From: Bacillota bacterium
GTDB taxonomy: Bacteria > Bacillota > Clostridia > Acetivibrionales > DSM-1351
Assembly: GCA_023412275.1 (NCBI GenBank)
Contig: JAEYNY010000089.1
Coordinates: forward strand, 1-6,905
Reading direction: 5' to 3'
Length of the DNA: 6,905 nucleotides
A program made the translations under genes and the position numbers. The notes under the pieces are model-generated. The model saw only the letters and a program-made list of their open reading frames with translations, had not been told where the DNA came from and made no database searches. Positions 4,707 through 6,905 of this stretch are shown piece after piece (position 1 is the first letter of the stretch; each line of letters begins with the position of its first letter).

Positions 4707-6905
4707 CTACTCAAACAGTGAATCAAGCTCTTCCTGATTCATATCAAGTGTTTCAAAATCAGATGGTGTAAAATAAACTTCATCACTACCAACAGTGTAG
4801 CTTATGATATTTTCAAGATTTCTCATATATTTGTCCCTAAAGTCGGACATGGTTTCTACCTTATATGCTTTTTCGTTGTACAATATTTCAATTTCAAACA
4901 TGTCATTTATCACCATACAATTAATCTCCAGCTTTGCTGACATTGAATTGGTGAGGCATGATTCACTTCCGGTTTTCATATGTGAATAAGCAAATATTTC
5001 GTTTTCCGACTCTTTATCGAATCGTCCAAGATAATTAAATCTAAGTTCTGCCATTCTCTCATCTATTTCGGTATCCGAATCAGTTAAATATTTTAATATT
5101 CCGTAACCTACTCCGTTTTGCGGAACTTCCCTTATGCTTTCTTTTACCTGTTTTATTTGCTCTCCCATATCTGTACTACTTATAGCAATTTTCATAGGAT
5201 AAATTGCAGTAAACCAGCCAACTGTTCTTGAAACATTTATTCTTTCTATGTTTCGTCCGTTGTTTTCCATTTCAATTAAAAATTCATTCAATTCCGTCCA
5301 ATCTTTTACCGTCTTTGCAAGTGCTGTCACAAGAAGGTCTTCAACAGAAGTGTTGTATGCCTTATTTGCATCCTTCAAAAGTATTTCAGTTTTTTCTTTG
5401 TCAAGGTAGCCTTTTACAAAAGACCTTGAAGCAATACTCCAGTCTTCCGTATCAGCATCCTTAGGAAGCTCAAATCTGAAATCAGCATATTTCTTCCAGA
5501 ATTCTTTTTCCACAATTAGCTTTTCACTATCTTTTATACTTAACAGCTTTTCATACCAATCCTTTAAGGATGCTGTCTTATTAGGCATAATAACTTCCCG
5601 ACCGTTCTCAATTGCCTCATATGCCGAAAATAAATCCTCCAGAATAATCCTCCATGAAACTCCGTCAACCGCTAAATGATGAATTGTTATAAATAGCTTG
5701 TCATTGTCTTCGAAATGAATAATAGCAGCTTTAATAAGTAATCCATCTGTTATATCAAGTCCAGACTTTAATTCCATACCTATTTTTATCAATTCATTCT
5801 CTTGCTTTTGGGGTGTTAATCTGGCAACATTAAAGGCCTTAACATCAAAATCCTTGGTTGTTTCCACATTATTAAAGAAAAATTCATCTCTATCAGAGGA
5901 ATAGTTAACCCGTAATGCGTCATGGTGTTCAATTATTTTTATAAAAGCCATTTTTAACTTTTCAATATCAATGGGCTTTTTAAGTTCTAGCAAAACAGAC
6001 TGATTAAAATAATTGGGATTATTAAACCTTTGGTTAAAAAACCATTTAACTACAGGAGTAAAACCAAAGCTTCCTTCTATAAGCCCTTGTTCATATTCAT
6101 TCACATTGGACTTACCTTCCGTATTAAGAAGAATTTTTGCTATGGTACGATGTACCAGAATATCTTTTACCTCTATATTTAAACCTTCCCCGGTAAGTAG
6201 AGAAACCACCTGTATTGCTTTTATGGAATCTCCTCCAAGTTCGAAAAAGTCGTCGTTGATACCTACTCTGGTTAAACCAAGTGCTTTTTCCCACACTTTT
6301 ACCATTATATGTTCTTCTTTGCAAGAAGGCTCAACATACCCCATGCTCCTATTTACACTGAATTTCGGCTCCGGCATAGCCTTTCTGTCCACTTTTCCAT
6401 TCTGTGAAAGGGGCATCTTTTCCAGCCTTACAAAATACGATGGCACCATGTATTCTGGGAGATTCTTTGTGAGATGTTCTCTTAATTCTCCCGGTGCGAT
6501 GTCCCTGTCTGCCACCAAATATGCACACAGGTAGCTGCTGCCCTCTTTTTCTGTCCTTGCTACAACCACAACCTCTTTTATGTTTTCATGTTTTAAAAGT
6601 TCTTCTTCTATCTCTCCAAGCTCAATCCTAAAGCCTCTGATTTTAACCTGATGATCTATTCTACCCAGATATTCTATATTCCCGTCGGGCAGCCACCTTG
6701 CCAAATCTCCCGTCCTGTACATGACACTACTTGCAGAAGCGTCTTGCCCCGCAAATGGATTGTGTACAAATTTCTCCGCCGTCAGCTCAGGCCTGTTGAG
6801 ATACCCTCTTGCCAAGCCGTCTCCTGCTATGCACAATTCCCCCGGTATTCCCACAGGCTGCAGGTTATTGTACTTGTCCACCACATAGAGCTGTATATTG
6901 TCTAT
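4707..6905 (-). CDS. Nonribosomal peptide synthetase, 3' part: A(partial)-PCP-E with C-terminal COM-like tail
   Basis: This cytosolic NRPS subunit activates an amino acid, holds it on a carrier arm and epimerizes it to the D form before handing it on. The frame is open to the right window edge, so the true start lies outside. The GTG at 6884 is an internal valine codon in the sequence I-D-N-I-Q-L-Y-V-V-D-K, and residue numbers here count from it. In order the protein shows the end of an A domain (A6 GELCIAGDGLARGYL, A7 YRTGD at 56-60, A8 GRIDHQVKIRG from 74, A10 NGKVDR with Lys164), a PCP (FFELGGDS, Ser220), an E domain (about 271-697, HHLAVDGVSW at 402-411) and a tail with FTPSDF. It stops at TAG (4709-4707), 37 bases before the next NRPS gene, so the two are probably co-transcribed. 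The amino acid activated cannot be predicted because the specificity pocket is off the window. NRPS identity is certain; the product is unknown. Confidence 0.97.
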   Translation of the reverse strand: MDNIQLYVVDKYNNLQPVGIPGELCIAGDGLARGYLNRPELTAEKFVHNPFAGQDASASSVMYRTGDLARWLPDGNIEYLGRIDHQVKIRGFRIELGEIEEELLKHENIKEVVVVARTEKEGSSYLCAYLVADRDIAPGELREHLTKNLPEYMVPSYFVRLEKMPLSQNGKVDRKAMPEPKFSVNRSMGYVEPSCKEEHIMVKVWEKALGLTRVGINDDFFELGGDSIKAIQVVSLLTGEGLNIEVKDILVHRTIAKILLNTEGKSNVNEYEQGLIEGSFGFTPVVKWFFNQRFNNPNYFNQSVLLELKKPIDIEKLKMAFIKIIEHHDALRVNYSSDRDEFFFNNVETTKDFDVKAFNVARLTPQKQENELIKIGMELKSGLDITDGLLIKAAIIHFEDNDKLFITIHHLAVDGVSWRIILEDLFSAYEAIENGREVIMPNKTASLKDWYEKLLSIKDSEKLIVEKEFWKKYADFRFELPKDADTEDWSIASRSFVKGYLDKEKTEILLKDANKAYNTSVEDLLVTALAKTVKDWTELNEFLIEMENNGRNIERINVSRTVGWFTAIYPMKIAISSTDMGEQIKQVKESIREVPQNGVGYGILKYLTDSDTEIDERMAELRFNYLGRFDKESENEIFAYSHMKTGSESCLTNSMSAKLEINCMVINDMFEIEILYNEKAYKVETMSDFRDKYMRNLENIISYTVGSDEVYFTPSDFETLDMNQEELDSLFE
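4710..4784 (-). other. Putative C-terminal donor COM (docking) segment
   Basis: The last 25 residues after the E domain include FTPSDF followed by an acidic, probably helical run (NQEELDSLFE) that ends at the stop codon. In tyrocidine- and gramicidin-type synthetases, a TPSDF-plus-acidic-helix tail after an E domain is the donor communication-mediating segment that docks onto the N-terminus of the next synthetase. Here the next gene starts with a fitting acceptor segment. The call rests on similarity of pattern and position, not on demonstrated pairing. Confidence 0.7.
4794..6074 (-). other. Epimerization domain
   Basis: This C-superfamily domain inverts the alpha-carbon of the carrier-bound residue. 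Motifs in order (numbered from GTG 6884) are E1-like TPVVKWFF, E2 HHLAVDGVSW (catalytic His403), E3 VEDLLVTA, E4 as ENNGRN at 540-545 (normally EGHGRE), E5 SRTVGWFTAIYPM, E6 PQNGVGYG and E7 FNYLGRFD. The SW after the HHxxxDG core and the GWFT, GVGYG and FNYLG motifs separate it from a condensation domain. The glutamate aligned with the catalytic one (Glu540) is kept although E4 is divergent. It is probably active and gives a D-configured intermediate. Confidence 0.93.
6123..6338 (-). other. Peptidyl carrier protein (thiolation) domain, GGDS type
   Basis: This is a carrier domain of about 70 residues between the A and E domains. The 4'-phosphopantetheine attachment serine is Ser220 (codon 6227-6225) in DDFFELGGDSIKAIQV. 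Carriers that precede epimerization domains characteristically read GGDS instead of GGHS, and this one does, in agreement with the E domain that follows. It carries the thioester-bound residue to the E domain and then to the next protein. Confidence 0.95.
6366..6905 (-). other. Adenylation domain, C-terminal part (A6 to A10)
   Basis: This is the end of the amino-acid-activating domain of the first gene: the last piece of the large subdomain plus the mobile small subdomain. Motifs visible are A6 GELCIAGDGLARGYL, A7 YRTGD, the A8 hinge GRIDHQVKIRGFRIELGEIE, A9 LPEYMVPSYF and A10 NGKVDR, whose Lys164 (numbered from GTG 6884) is the lysine expected to contact substrate and ATP. All are intact, so the domain looks functional. 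Motifs A1 to A5, which carry nine of the ten specificity residues, are beyond the window, so the substrate stays unknown. Confidence 0.95.

Noticed and set aside
4707..4793. Thioesterase or other release domain at the end of the first gene
   Set aside because: Only about 25 residues follow the E domain and there is no GxSxG motif; the tail fits a docking segment.
4804..5464. Plus-strand open frames at 4804-4989 and 5228-5464
   Set aside because: Both are antisense to the epimerization domain, with no supporting signals.
6124..6324. Minus-strand open frame of 66 codons overlapping the first PCP
   Set aside because: It is in another frame of the same strand within the PCP coding sequence; the NRPS frame has the conserved GGDS site, and this one has only a composition-driven Arg/Ser-rich translation.
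6013..6534. Plus-strand open frame of 173 codons
   Set aside because: It lies wholly antisense to the PCP and A-domain end of the first NRPS gene, has no recognisable domain, and its low-complexity Ser/Phe-rich translation is typical of reverse-strand shadow.
6882..6884. GTG at 6884 as the start of the first NRPS gene
   Set aside because: The frame stays open upstream to the window edge with in-family residues, and a start here would leave an A domain without motifs A1-A5. It is an internal Val codon.

Overview
The whole window is a piece of a modular nonribosomal peptide synthetase (NRPS) assembly line, encoded entirely on the minus strand. Two large genes, each cut by a window edge, lie head to tail and are separated by 37 bases. 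Base composition is AT-rich (very roughly 35-45% GC in the stretches counted by hand), with many ATA, AGA and TTA codons. The domain sequences resemble those of Bacillota synthetases of the gramicidin/tyrocidine type. A Clostridia-like or Paenibacillus-like host is the best guess, but the species cannot be named from this sequence.

Reading in the direction of transcription (right to left), the first gene (6905 to 4707) enters the window inside an adenylation (A) domain. It continues through a peptidyl carrier protein (PCP) with a GGDS phosphopantetheine site and an epimerization (E) domain, and ends in a short acidic tail that looks like a donor communication-mediating (COM) domain. The second gene (4669 to beyond position 1) opens with a short acceptor-like N-terminus. 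It then has a condensation (C) domain of the D-donor (DCL) type, a complete A domain, a PCP with a GGHS site, and a second C domain of the ordinary LCL type. The first residues of a further A domain run off the left edge. This gene was read as one uninterrupted frame of 1556 codons, checked at a dozen points from 4669 down to position 4.

The parts fit together. The first protein should finish with a D-configured aminoacyl or peptidyl thioester and pass it across a COM-type interface to the DCL domain of the second protein. That module adds an L-amino acid, predicted to be isoleucine because its ten-residue specificity code reads D-G-F-F-L-G-V-V-F-K. The LCL domain then extends the chain with the next, unseen, amino acid. 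The inferred fragment is ...D-Xaa - L-Ile - Xaa.... No loading module, thioesterase, transporter, regulator or phosphopantetheinyl transferase lies in the window, so the product and its role cannot be determined here.

There is no noncoding stretch longer than 37 bases. No promoter, terminator, RNA gene, mobile element or CRISPR array was seen. Short open frames on the plus strand and in other minus frames are shadows of the two NRPS genes. I did not find a clearly new kind of system. The points worth a second look are the matched E/DCL/COM interface, the predicted Ile code, a few deviations from core motifs, and a GC-rich patch at the right edge.
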